64,000 bases of DNA from Warburgia ugandensis (taxonomy: Eukaryota; Streptophyta; Magnoliopsida; Canellales; Canellaceae), in assembly GCA_035236585.1 (NCBI GenBank), contig CP141138.1:29461437-29525436 (forward strand). Reading direction: 5' to 3'. The notes under the pieces were generated by a model that was not told where the DNA came from, made no database searches, and was given only the letters and a program-made list of their open reading frames with translations. Below are positions 1 through 9,729 of the stretch, piece after piece; the stretch's first letter is position 1, and each line of letters starts with the position of its first letter. A program made the position numbers and the translations under genes.

Positions 1-1420
1 TCCTCATCCAACATGATGAAAACATATTTCTCATCGTTAAACCCTAATTTTGGATGAGAACTACAAACCATGAGTTTCTCCCTTTTTCCAATATTAAGTG
101 TTAGATCTAGACATAGTTGTTGTTTCCACTAAAATGTTAAAATTTGTCAAAATTATGATAATTTAATCAAGATCTTGACCCCATCATTTGTAGTGACAAA
201 ACCCAATTCATCCACAATATGCTATAGGGAATTAGCAACAAGGAAAGTCATGGATGATAATAAGAGGTTTTAGTATTCTTATCGTGTTTTTTATGCCACA
301 AACATTCAAAATCTCCAAAACAGACAGCAAGAGGCTGATAAGATAGAGAGAGACAGAAGAACCAAAGGAGGAGGCTGTTATTCTTCCTACAAGATGAAGA
401 ATGTTGATCGCAAATATAAGAATATATGACATGACTTTGGCCTTTTATAAAGTAAAAGTTACTTTTAAAGTTGGATTTCAAAAACAATTTTAAAAGCAAC
501 TTTTAAAGTTGAATTTCAAAAAACTAAATTTAAAAGACCATTTTAAATTCATTTTTTAACTTTAAAAACATTAATTAACATGACACCAATTAATGTTTCA
601 TATAATTAAGTGTTTAATCATGTATTATGTACATAACTCCCCACATATCATTCTTTTTATTATAATATATATATATATATATCAAATGTTACATAGTATT
701 CCATCTCAGTAATACAAGCTAGTATATGATAAAAGAGCTAATCTAGAACTATTTTATTAAAATCTAAGACATGTCATATATTGTTGATAACTCAAGCACC
801 CTCCTTGCCATTTTCATGCACATAATCCTTATTCTTACCAAGTACTTTGATTGATCAAATTGTTTTGGTAATACAAGGATAATCTTTAATAGTATCGCTT
901 CTGTCATCTTCATCATAAAAATTCCTCGAATAGGATGATAAAACAATTGATCATCTCGTATCATGTTCATCTTGCACATAAAATACCTCTTTCGCTTAAG
1001 AATGCAAAATAAATTGATCATTTTTATAACCAATCTTGTTGAGGTCAACTAATGTCAATCAAAGGGCATTAGTTTTGTTGTTGTCTTTGTTGTGTACCAC
1101 CCAATCACACTTAAAAATAATCACAGTCTACAAGTATCATTTACCGCTATTGGCATGCTATCCTTTGATCTAGAAAAGAATATAGCATTGATAACTAACT
1201 GACAATGCTATTCTATTGTGCTCTTAAGTTATTACAGTCTTTTATGTAAAAGAGATAACTATTGATGGCATATCCAACATATTTTATTACTTCTGGTCAT
1301 AGTCGCTTCACCATCCAACTCAAGGATTTGAATATAACATTGCTTGCAACTTCTCGTTGATCTTGAACTCATGTATACATATATAAGTGGGATATAATTG
1401 TTACAAGCAAGTATTACATA
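1..1420 (-). mobile_element. CACTA-like repeat, minus-strand copy, left part
   Basis: Decayed repeat that runs off the left edge. Bases 1-460 match, in reverse, the stretch 33,460-33,930, including degenerate reading frames in both. A TTTAAAGTC-type array lies at about 440-560. A roughly 190-bp module at 800-1,000 (minus frame with FYNED-like and YHCVTK-like residues) recurs at 3,060-3,210 on minus and 35,940-36,130 on plus. The match to the region that carries a CACTA terminus and transposase-associated domain suggests CACTA origin. That assignment is inference; the inverted similarity is directly visible. All reading frames are broken and no intact gene is claimed. Confidence 0.5.
663..682. 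repeat. (TA)n microsatellite
   Basis: Pure alternating TA run inside the CACTA-like repeat. Similar runs stand at 2,384-2,410, 3,883-3,927, 3,992-4,011, 29,700-29,722 and 33,240-33,264. Confidence 0.9.
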
Positions 1421-2379
1421 TCATCATCATCATCAAGACCGTATCCCAATTAGGGGTTGGCCACATGAATCTTATTGCTCTATTCCTCTCTATTAAGTTC
1501 CATGGATTTATTTAGTCCCAAAGTTTTTAAATCTTTCCTCACCACTTCTATCCACGTTCTTTTGGGCCTTTCTCTTGCCCTTTTAGAACCTTCTACTTGC
1601 ATTGCCTTACTCCTTCTAACTAGTGCCATTTTCAGTCTCCTTTGGACATGTCCAAACCATCCAAGTCTAATCTCCCTCATCTTGTTACATATTGGTGCTA
1701 CCCCTAAATTTTCTCTAATATTTTCATTCATAATTCTATCCTTTCTTGTCTTACCACTCATCCATCTCAACATCCTTATTCCTGCAACGCTCATCCTACA
1801 AACATGATGTCCCTTAACTGCCCAACACTTTAATCCATAGAGCATGGCCGGCCTTATGGCCATACTACAGAATTTTTCTTTCAGTTGGAGTGGCACCTGT
1901 TGATCACACAAAACTCTAGATGCACATCTCCATTTGTTCCAATTTGCTTGGATTCTCTAGGTAACCTCCCTCTTAATCTCTCCACTCTCATGAATCATTG
2001 ATCCTAAGTACCGAAAGTGGTATTTTATTAGGACTTCTTAGTTATCAATCTTGATTGGTGTTCCACTCCTACTTCTTTCCTTGCTAAAATTGCATTCCAT
2101 ATATTCTATCTTAGTTCGGCTGATTTTAAATCTTTTAGATTCTAATGCTTCTCTCCATAACTCTAGCTTTGTGTTTACACCCTCCCTTGTCTCATCAAGT
2201 AAGATTATATCATTTGCAAATAGTATGCACTAGGGAATCTCCTCTTATAGATGCTTTGTTAACTTATCCATAACTAACATGAAAAGGTATGGGCTCAATG
2301 CTAATCCTTGGTGTAACTCTATAGTAACAGAAAAATCACTAGTCTCGCCACTAGTGGTCTTAACATTTGTTACCACTCC

Positions 2380-2410
<31 letters not shown>

Positions 2411-2506
2411 CTTTAATTATATCTATATACCCCAGTGAAATCCCTTTCTCTCCCAACACCCTCCATATTAAGTCTCTAGGGACTCTATCATAAGCTTTCT
2501 CTAAGT
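1421..2506 (-). mobile_element. RTE-clade LINE, 5'-truncated copy (copy 1)
   Basis: 3' third of an RTE-type non-LTR retrotransposon. The 3' end is the (GAT)n tail typical of this clade, seen as (TCA)n at 1,421-1,436. Homology to the other two copies stops abruptly at 2,506 within the RT core, at the codons for the LEKAYD block, as expected of 5' truncation. The frame at 1,480-1,911 holds the C-terminal region with a GWFGHVQRR motif. The RT catalytic box reads FANDI, so the first of the two metal-binding aspartates is Asn. A (TA)n run at 2,384-2,410 interrupts the frame. No clear target duplication is visible. It sits inside the CACTA-like repeat and so is younger than it. Confidence 0.88.
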
Positions 2507-3880
2507 ACGAATTAATTCATTAAATTATGTTGATTTAGGAGACAACTAACACTCCATAAATTCATTACATGCATCCTAATCATTAATCCTTTCTATATTT
2601 GTTTGCACTTTGCCCTTTCTCTTATGAGGGATATATTGCAAAGCCCTTTATTTTACTGAAATCACACAGTTTTTTCCAAATCATGTCAATCTAAAAAGAG
2701 ATGTAACATCATCCTTTTATAATCAATTTATGGTTTTTAAAGTCGGTTCAACATAATTGACTTTAAATCAACTTTGAAAACATTGTCATAAAAAGTTTTG
2801 ATCTTAATTTTTTTTAATTCTTGTGCTCAATGCAACATACATATATTATCGGGGTCAGTTGTTCCTTATGTAACTGCATAATATATAACTATAAATATAT
2901 TTGCATATATACAATAAGTAAATATAATGAAAATACAAGAACGTGCAAAATTTGGGATATTATTCAATTATATTTCAAATATTTACATGTTAATTCACCC
3001 CATCATATATGTTGTTTTCAACCCACACACACTCCACACTATTATCACACGCATAGTCATCATTCCCACCAAGTACATTGATTGATGAAATTGTTTTTGT
3101 AACACAATGGTAATCTATTGTAGTATTGTCTACGTCGTCTTCATTATAAAAGTCCCTCGATGAGGCTGATATAATAGTTGATCATCCCATATCACGTTCA
3201 TTTTGTACATAAAGCTCCATCAATGCCTCCCTTGATCTTCACATTTCATGATTTGTCATTTGGGTTCTTAAGGATTGCTATGTCAGTTGTCTCTCCCATT
3301 AGGAACTTCAGAAATGCTATTAGTCTAGACTACATACAAGATACCAAAGACTTTAACAAACCAAATCATTGGCACAAAACATAGTAAACTGCATGAAAGA
3401 TTCACTTAAAATGAAGGAGAGAAAGCAAAGATTGTTCATATAGTTTTATAAACAAAGTCATCTAACATTGGCTTAAAGAAGTGAGAGTATGAGCTTCCAT
3501 GTCAAAGTTAAATAATGAGGAGCTTGCATAAGTTGGTCTCTTCATCTTTTGTGTTCCTTCTTCTATAGCCCACTTAGCAAAGGAACATAACCGATGTATT
3601 TTGAGGTGCACCATAGGGAGTTGACAAGGTGATTGAGGCAACACTTCTTTTTTTTGGCTGAGGTGACATACTCGTATAAAATATAGAGTTGTAATGTAAT
3701 GGACTCGTCAAATTCTAGTGCAAAAGTACTGATAGGTCCACTCACTAGGTATACAAGAATTATGAGTATACATCCCATGAGAAAATTTTCTAATTAACAA
3801 TGAAGATCGATGCAAAACATGAAAGTTCCATTCACATGTAAAATTAATTTAGAAAAAGGAATTTTCTTAATAGAATTATG

Positions 3881-3928
<48 letters not shown>

Positions 3929-4440
3929 CACACGAGACAAATAAGGAAGATACTAACCAACACTTATTCGATATTATCATTAGCTGAGACTATATATATA
4001 TATATATATATAATTCTAATTTGACAGTGGTGAAGCTAGCCAGAGTGAAAATGCACCTATATGAGTTTAGTTTTTATATAGATAGAGATAGTTGAAAACA
4101 AAAAACTGAAAGTCAATGTAAACATTCATATAAAGGACTCATATTTTTAAAGTCTCAATTCTAAAGAATGACTTTAAAATAATGGACTTTTAAAGTCGCT
4201 TTTAGAAAATTGACTTAAAAAGCCCGTACTTTTAAAGTCATTTATGAAAACTAACTTTTAAAGTCCATTCCTCTGAAGTGTCTTAAAGTCATTTTTCAAA
4301 ACTGACTTCTAAATCCTCTTCGTGCAAAAAATAAAATAAAATTACCTTCACTAAAGTGGAGACAACAACTTTAAAAGTAGAGATTTTCAAGTTGGTTTTC
4401 TAGAATTGACTTTAAAAATTACTAATCATCTCTCTTTTAT
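2507..4440 (-). mobile_element. CACTA-like repeat, minus-strand copy, right part
   Basis: Continues the repeat interrupted by the LINE. It contains TTTAAAGTC-type arrays at about 2,690-2,790 and 4,110-4,420, and a second copy of the FYNED/YHCVTK module at 3,060-3,210 (minus). Long (TA)n runs lie at 3,883-3,927 and 3,992-4,011. The array near 4,110-4,420 probably marks the subterminal region, but I could not find a convincing CACTA terminus near 4,440. No intact gene is present. Confidence 0.45.
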
Positions 4441-4520
4441 TCTACGCTCTGTTCTTAATCTAATTGTTGTGCTCCTGAATTTATTTTCTTATGAGATTGT
4501 AGGCAACAGTGTTATGTGTG

Positions 4521-4640
4521 TCTAGCGTAGTGGCACAACATTGAGCTCCTAATTGTGAAGGTCATGAGTTCGGGACTCCTCAAAAGGGGTGTGTGATTGA
4601 GTACATGAGTCCGCCACTAAAAGAAAATAGTGATGCAATA
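4521..4640 (+). mobile_element. tRNA-derived SINE candidate
   Basis: A box A-like stretch at 4,523-4,533 (TAGCGTAGTGG) and a box B-like stretch at 4,566-4,579 (GAGTTCGGGACTCC) are spaced as in a tRNA-type RNA polymerase III promoter. An unrelated body and an A-rich end follow. The flanks do not form tRNA stems, so this is not a tRNA gene. A tRNA-head SINE fits best; I saw no second copy in the window and no clear target duplication. Confidence 0.42.
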
Positions 4641-5044
4641 TTTAAAAATAAATATATGAAAGAAAAGAACACCACCTTGCTCAAAGTAAATGCTTAGTAC
4701 ACTTTCCTTACTGTTATCCATATGTGTTTTGATATGTTTAAGGAAGATACTAAACACCCTCGTCCACTGAAGCACACGCGCCTGTCGCACCTGCTTTGAT
4801 GGTGGTCACACCGCTCCCGCTACCTATTTTAGAAAAAAGTTACAAATGGGAGACGCCTGTTTCTGTTGCCAGTTGTAAGGATATAGAAACATATTCCCAA
4901 GGTTGAAAATACATAGTACGACTGTTAGGGAATAATTTATTACCTATTGCAAAGGGGAAAAGCAGGCTGGTCGAAAAGCAGCAGCTCTTCAACCCACCTG
5001 AAGCAGACCTTTGACCCACCTCCCTGCTTATCCCGGGAACCTCC

Positions 5045-5076
<32 letters not shown>

Positions 5077-5930
5077 TTTTTTCTTCTTCATGAAACTGCA
5101 GTTTTATCCTCAGGATAAAAGTGGAGAAATTATGGTTTGTCTCCTTTGATATATGTCGTCTTATCTGCAGCTAAGTTTTTCTTCTGTTTAATTGCACACC
5201 TCTTCGCTCTCTAGTTCCTTGCCTTTTACTGTCTCCTAATCACTTTCGATCTTACACGCAGCAATTGAAGCAGCTGCATGCTTGGTTGCTTTATAAGAGT
5301 AGTTTTGAAGTCGGAAATTTTGTACATAACAGACTACATTAACGATCAATTAAGAGTTAGTGTACTCACTTATAACTTTTAGGGTCTGATAAGTGTAGGC
5401 ACACACAAATGTCCTAAGAATTAGATGGTGTCTTTATTTATTCAAGTGACAGTGTTTTTGTAGATCTAAGGCATTCATTATTTTTGGAATGGATTAGATG
5501 GGCTAGAGAATAAATTTTATTTCCATAAAATCCTTTTAGCTTATGTATATTTTGCTTAAAATTTAAGAGCATACATTTTTATTTTATTTTTTAGAGACCC
5601 AAAAATAATATTTAGGATCATCCATATGCTTTGATTTCTCCTAGGTTGCCTAATTTCTATATGCAGAACTATAGAACACAATAAACATCTTAAATCTTCT
5701 AATAGAAACCTCTAAGGATAACATCTACCTCTTAAGACGCTTGTGAGCATTCAAACCTACTGAGATTTTAATTTTTACGTATAAAATTGGTAATGTTTTT
5801 GTTAGAAACAAAAAATCTGAATGGTAGAAACAAAGCCTGTCTTTTGAAAATATTATGTTAAATCTTATTTGAGTACGAAAATTTAGAAATAAAACGAAAA
5901 GGCTATTTTTTATTTTTTTTTGAAATTTGA
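4641..5930. other. Intergenic stretch, no gene seen
   Basis: Mostly AT-rich with a more GC-rich patch at about 4,740-5,040. A poly-T run of about 25 stands at 5,045-5,069. It could be the reverse complement of a poly-A tail of a retrocopied sequence lying to its right, but nothing there is recognisable. No frame longer than about 60 codons has a recognisable motif. Confidence 0.5.
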
Positions 5931-5936
5931 ATATTC

Positions 5937-5962
5937 CACGTGCGAAGCACGTGTACTCAGCT
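5937..5962 (+). mobile_element. Possible Helitron 3' end (hairpin)
   Basis: A perfect 7-bp stem, CACGTGC (5,937-5,943) and GCACGTG (5,947-5,953), with a GAA loop is followed after a few bases by CTAC. Plant Helitrons end in a short GC-rich hairpin about 10 bases before CTAG or CTRR. Here the last base does not fit the rule and no 5' TC terminus was identified upstream, so this may be a decayed terminus or an unrelated hairpin. Confidence 0.35.
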
Positions 5963-8020
5963 ACATATCATAACAGGGTTATTCCTAGTTCCATATATCA
6001 TATACTCCATGTTTCCGGATATACATAGACATTTTAAAGCCGTTCTATTATAATTTACTGCTAATTCCCAGTAAAATTCTGTCTTCAACATTATCACATG
6101 AATTATTGAAATAATTATTTCGTACATATCATCTATAATGGGCTGTTCATATGGTGGATGCACCTATTTCCCACCGAAAATATGAGTGATCAAATATTCT
6201 AGTGGTCCACTTGTTCAAGTGATTAAATCCTCCTATTCCACACGCCATGGAGTGGACAAAAAATTACCAAGTAGGCCTGCTTCTTCAATGATCAACACCG
6301 TTTACTGCAGAGGAGATTCCTATAGATGGACAGACCAGGCGACTAGAATCTTTTCTGGTTGGATACTTGCTGATGAGGGCACATCTAGCTGTCACGATGG
6401 TACCAGGTGCTTAGGAGGCATAGAAATGACAGATACGGTTCCACTTTGGTCCGCGCTCATCTGTAGCATTGCTTAGTGGAAACAAGGTTTGGATCATCAA
6501 ACAAAGACTTAATTATGGCCGTCCATATTCTTCCACAAGAAAACATGAGAATCCATCATAATGAGAACTATCTCGAAATTATGGTTCTACAATCTATTCA
6601 CCAGAGTCTTAGGCCTACACACTCGAGTGTGAGAAGAAGTCTATACATTATTTTTTAATGCTTTGTAAGAACCTTATTCTATAAATCTAGCATGTTCATC
6701 GTGTTTAAAATGGGTTAGAAAGGTTGTAAATGAAGTTTAATGTTCATTGGATGCTTTTATCTGTGCTTTCATGAGCAGAAAATAGTGACTGTCCATTTGT
6801 ATTGATTTTTTTTCAAAAGCCCAAAAAATGCATTGATTTCTAATGGAGTATCTATTTTTTATGAGTCTTGATATTTTCAAATGCTAAAGCTAGTGCCATA
6901 TTTTCAGTCTCCAGCTTTTCAATTTTTTCCGTAGGTAGGTTTGTTCATCCTATTTAGCCTCCTCACCCAAAAATGACACCAATCGAATGATTCTATGCAC
7001 TTTGTTTTTTTATTTTCATGCATCAATAGTGGATATTTAAACTACAACAAAACGCAGGTTTACCAAAACAATTATCTTTAGTGAAAAAGAAGGGAGTGGA
7101 TTTCTTCTCAGGCAAAGATAGACTCATTATCGATTTATAGGACTACTACTCTAGGGAGTAGGGAGTAGCTTGACTGTTGACTGTGCTTCGTCAGCCATGT
7201 GAGAATTTATGTGTGGATTCGTGCTGTCAAAGTTGCATACAGTTAATAGTAGTTACACAAATTGTTTTTATTTTTAAAGAAAAATATTATTTTATTGAAA
7301 AACGATCGAGATAATAAAATGGTACAGTAAACCCCTCGAGGCTAGAGAGATTCAACAACAGGTGAACCCAAATCCGCTTTCACTTGCTCTTCCACTAGTC
7401 GCTCATCAACCACTTGCCATCCTGCTCCTTCGTTTCACAAGATTAGTAGACACATGAAGTTTTGGTCGCATAACAAATTGGCATCTCATCCTGAACCCAT
7501 AGTCCATAAAAAATCAACCAAGTTGACATTTTCCTTTAACAAAACCGTCAACAAGGTTAAATACGTGAAGGGTCTAGAAGCGTCCAATCAAGACAAAATA
7601 AGCATCAGTGGAAAATGTGTAGAGCTATGAGATTGCCGGACTGAATTATGCAGTCATGCATACATGGCCCCCAAAGTACCTAGCTTGCTCAAGCAAGCTA
7701 GAGCCTATATCCCCTTATCATTTTTCAGCTTGGTAAGAAAACTAAAAAAAGTGCTTAAAGGTGAGAGGTAAAAAACATCCAAAAAAGTATGACATTGCAA
7801 AGCTAACCATTACGTAGCAGATATGATGGCTAGGAGATGAACTAATCGTCAAGCCTTGTTTGATTTGGTCCCTGTTTAAGTAGTATCGATTCTGTAGTTT
7901 TTCAATTCCGGTCATTGATGGCGGCATAAAGTTCAAAACCTACGTAACTTGCCATCAAACATTCTTTAAGTCATAAAATAATCCCAAAACTAATTCCATA
8001 TTTGGGACGAGGCCAAAGGA
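5963..8020. other. Upstream region of the LOR gene
   Basis: About 2 kb with no recognised gene. An open frame at 6,186-6,476 (+) resembles no family I know and is treated as chance. Two W-box cores lie at 7,170-7,182. The stretch about 7,270-7,650 reads on the minus strand like a retrotransposed or transcribed 3' end, with an AATAAAA signal and then an A-rich end near 7,270-7,310; its source is unknown. Confidence 0.4.
7170..7182 (+). promoter_or_regulatory. Tandem W-box cores upstream of the LOR gene
   Basis: Two TTGACT elements (7,170-7,175 and 7,177-7,182) are separated by one base, about 950 bp before the LOR start codon. TTGAC(C/T) is the WRKY-factor binding core, and some LURP-cluster genes respond to pathogens through WRKY sites. 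Function here is inference: a six-base motif is common by chance, though a close tandem pair is less so. Confidence 0.35.
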
Positions 8021-8025
8021 CTCAG

Positions 8026-8032
8026 CTATAAG
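8026..8032 (+). promoter_or_regulatory. TATA-like element of the LOR gene
   Basis: CTATAAG lies about 95 bp before the start codon and is followed by a pyrimidine-rich stretch (8,043-8,105) that would form the 5' leader. Spacing suits a start of transcription near 8,055-8,065. Inferred from position and motif only. Confidence 0.4.
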
Positions 8033-8123
8033 GTCTCAAGGACCCGTCTCTTCTTCTCGTTCCTCTTTCCCTTTTTTCTGAGAGGTTTCTTCTTCCCTTT
8101 CTTGATCACATAGTTTAGGTAAC

Positions 8124-9339
8124 ATGTCTAGAATACATCCTACAGATAAAAAACACCAGGAGAAAGGACCCATTTCGGTTTCGAAATCGATCGAGCGGTC
8201 ATCGGTATTGACCGTATGGAAGAAATCAAGCATGACGTTTCAAGGTACGGATGGATTTACGGTCTTCGACAAGGAGGGAAAATTGGTGTTTAGAGTTGAT
8301 AATTACTCCAGGAAGAACAGGTGTTTGACAGGAGCATTGGTTTTAATGGATGGAGCCGGAAAGGCTCTAGTGAATCTTAGACCTCAGGTAAGAAATTGAG
8401 AGAAAGACTTCGGATTTCATTGTCAGTTTTATATGATATATGCACACATATTGTTCGAGGAACACTATGACTGGTTGAAAATGCACTTAGATATGTTGTG
8501 TGCGAAAATTCTTTACCCCTTTTTGATGATTCTGAACCTTTGATTAATGGAGGTTGCGTTGATGATATTAAAGGCTCATAATCTTCAGATTGGGTTGAAC
8601 TTTGGTCTAAACTCTCCCACAACCCCATTTTCACGGTTTGGGCTGCTCCCATTTCACTGGCCGCGAAATCGGAATCGCTTTTGCTTTCTTTTCCTCTAGC
8701 TACTAAAATGTTTCATGAAAACTTTTTGTTATTTTATCTTTTCATCATTTAGGGATTCTTTTTATTTATATTAGTCATTCATGGTAGGGGCTAGCAGATA
8801 GAACACTTTTTGGATCATTAAACAGGGGAAATATTTGAAATTTTGCCTGTCAATGTTCTGCCTAAAGGAGATATGTGAATCTGTCATATAAGGACTCTCC
8901 AAATATAGACCTTTGATCCTAATCCTCATTTAATTTGTTCGAGCAGATTTTGAGCGTGCATGATCAGTGGAACGGGTATGACGGAGATGGTGGGTCGAAA
9001 ATAAGCCTAAGGACGCATATCTTCTCCATGAAAAGACGTTCCATACTCCAATGGAGCGATGAAGCTGAGGTCTTCATGGATGGGCCCAGAAATCACGGAC
9101 CCACACCTGATTTTCTTATCGACGGTTGCTTCAGAAGGAGGCATTGCAAGATAAGGAACTATGCGGGGGCGGTGGTAGCAGAGATAGCCAGGAAGAAAGT
9201 AAACACCACAGTTTTGCTCGGTGAAGATGTGTTTAGCCTAATTGTCCGGCCAGGCTTCGACTGCAAACTGATCATGGCCTTTGTTATTGTCATGGATCGC
9301 ATCTTTCGCAAACCATTGGCACCTGCCTTGTGTTCATAG
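8124..9339 (+). CDS. LURP-one-related (LOR) protein, two exons
   Basis: The one host gene recognised. Exon 1 is 8,124-8,387 (88 codons). The intron is 8,388-8,946, with GTAAGA at the donor and GAGCAG at the acceptor. Exon 2 is 8,947-9,339, giving 218 codons in phase 0, the usual family length. LOR proteins (PF04525) adopt a Tubby-like fold: a 12-stranded beta barrel around a hydrophobic C-terminal helix. Visible family blocks are LTVWKKS near residue 30, DGFTVFDKEGKLVFRVDNY at about 43-61, VLMDGAGK near 72, and a C-terminal LIVRPGFDCKLIMAF then MDRIFRK block that would be the central helix. Intron position before the HDQW block matches the family as I remember it. Some relatives are needed for basal defence against oomycetes; for this protein the role is unknown. 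No signal peptide or membrane segment is seen. Both splice sites and the frame are intact, so it is probably functional. Confidence 0.9.
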
Positions 9340-9714
9340 TCGCCGGGGAAAGGAGAAAAAATGGCAGTCACCGGCCTCTTTTAAGAATACAACTACTCGT
9401 ACTGATTGTACTACGGGCGTCATGTCTGTTACTTTACCTCTGGGATAATTGATGGAACCAGTCACTTGTATGAAAACAAACAAAATTACAGGAACCATCC
9501 AAGTGGTTGGGACTGTTAAATAGGTTAACTATTTTTGGTATTCTAAACATGTTGAGTGACTTATATTTGCAAAAATGTTGTATCATATATGGAAAAAGGG
9601 GCACATACTCTCCTCTTAGGTGCGCACTCTTACTAGGACTCATCTATGATTCTTAATCCCATCGCACATAGGCTTAATTGCAAGATGAGCCCAACATGCC
9701 ATATTTAGGAAATT
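9340..9714 (+). other. 3' flank of the LOR gene
   Basis: Presumed 3' UTR and spacer between the LOR stop codon and the target duplication of the LINE. No clear canonical AATAAA signal is seen close to the stop, so the 3' end cannot be placed. No second gene is visible. Confidence 0.45.
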
Positions 9715-9729
9715 AGGGCCATAAAACGA
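9715..9729 (+). repeat. 15-bp target-site duplication, left copy
   Basis: AGGGCCATAAAACGA is repeated exactly at 12,798-12,812, directly bracketing the RTE LINE. Confidence 0.93.

Noticed and set aside
4521-4600. tRNA gene
   Set aside because: Box A and B are present but acceptor and anticodon stems cannot be formed; a SINE head is the better reading.
6186-6658. Open frames of 96 and 60 codons with near-normal amino acid use
   Set aside because: No recognised family, no splice context and no copy elsewhere in the window; kept only as a note in the upstream region.
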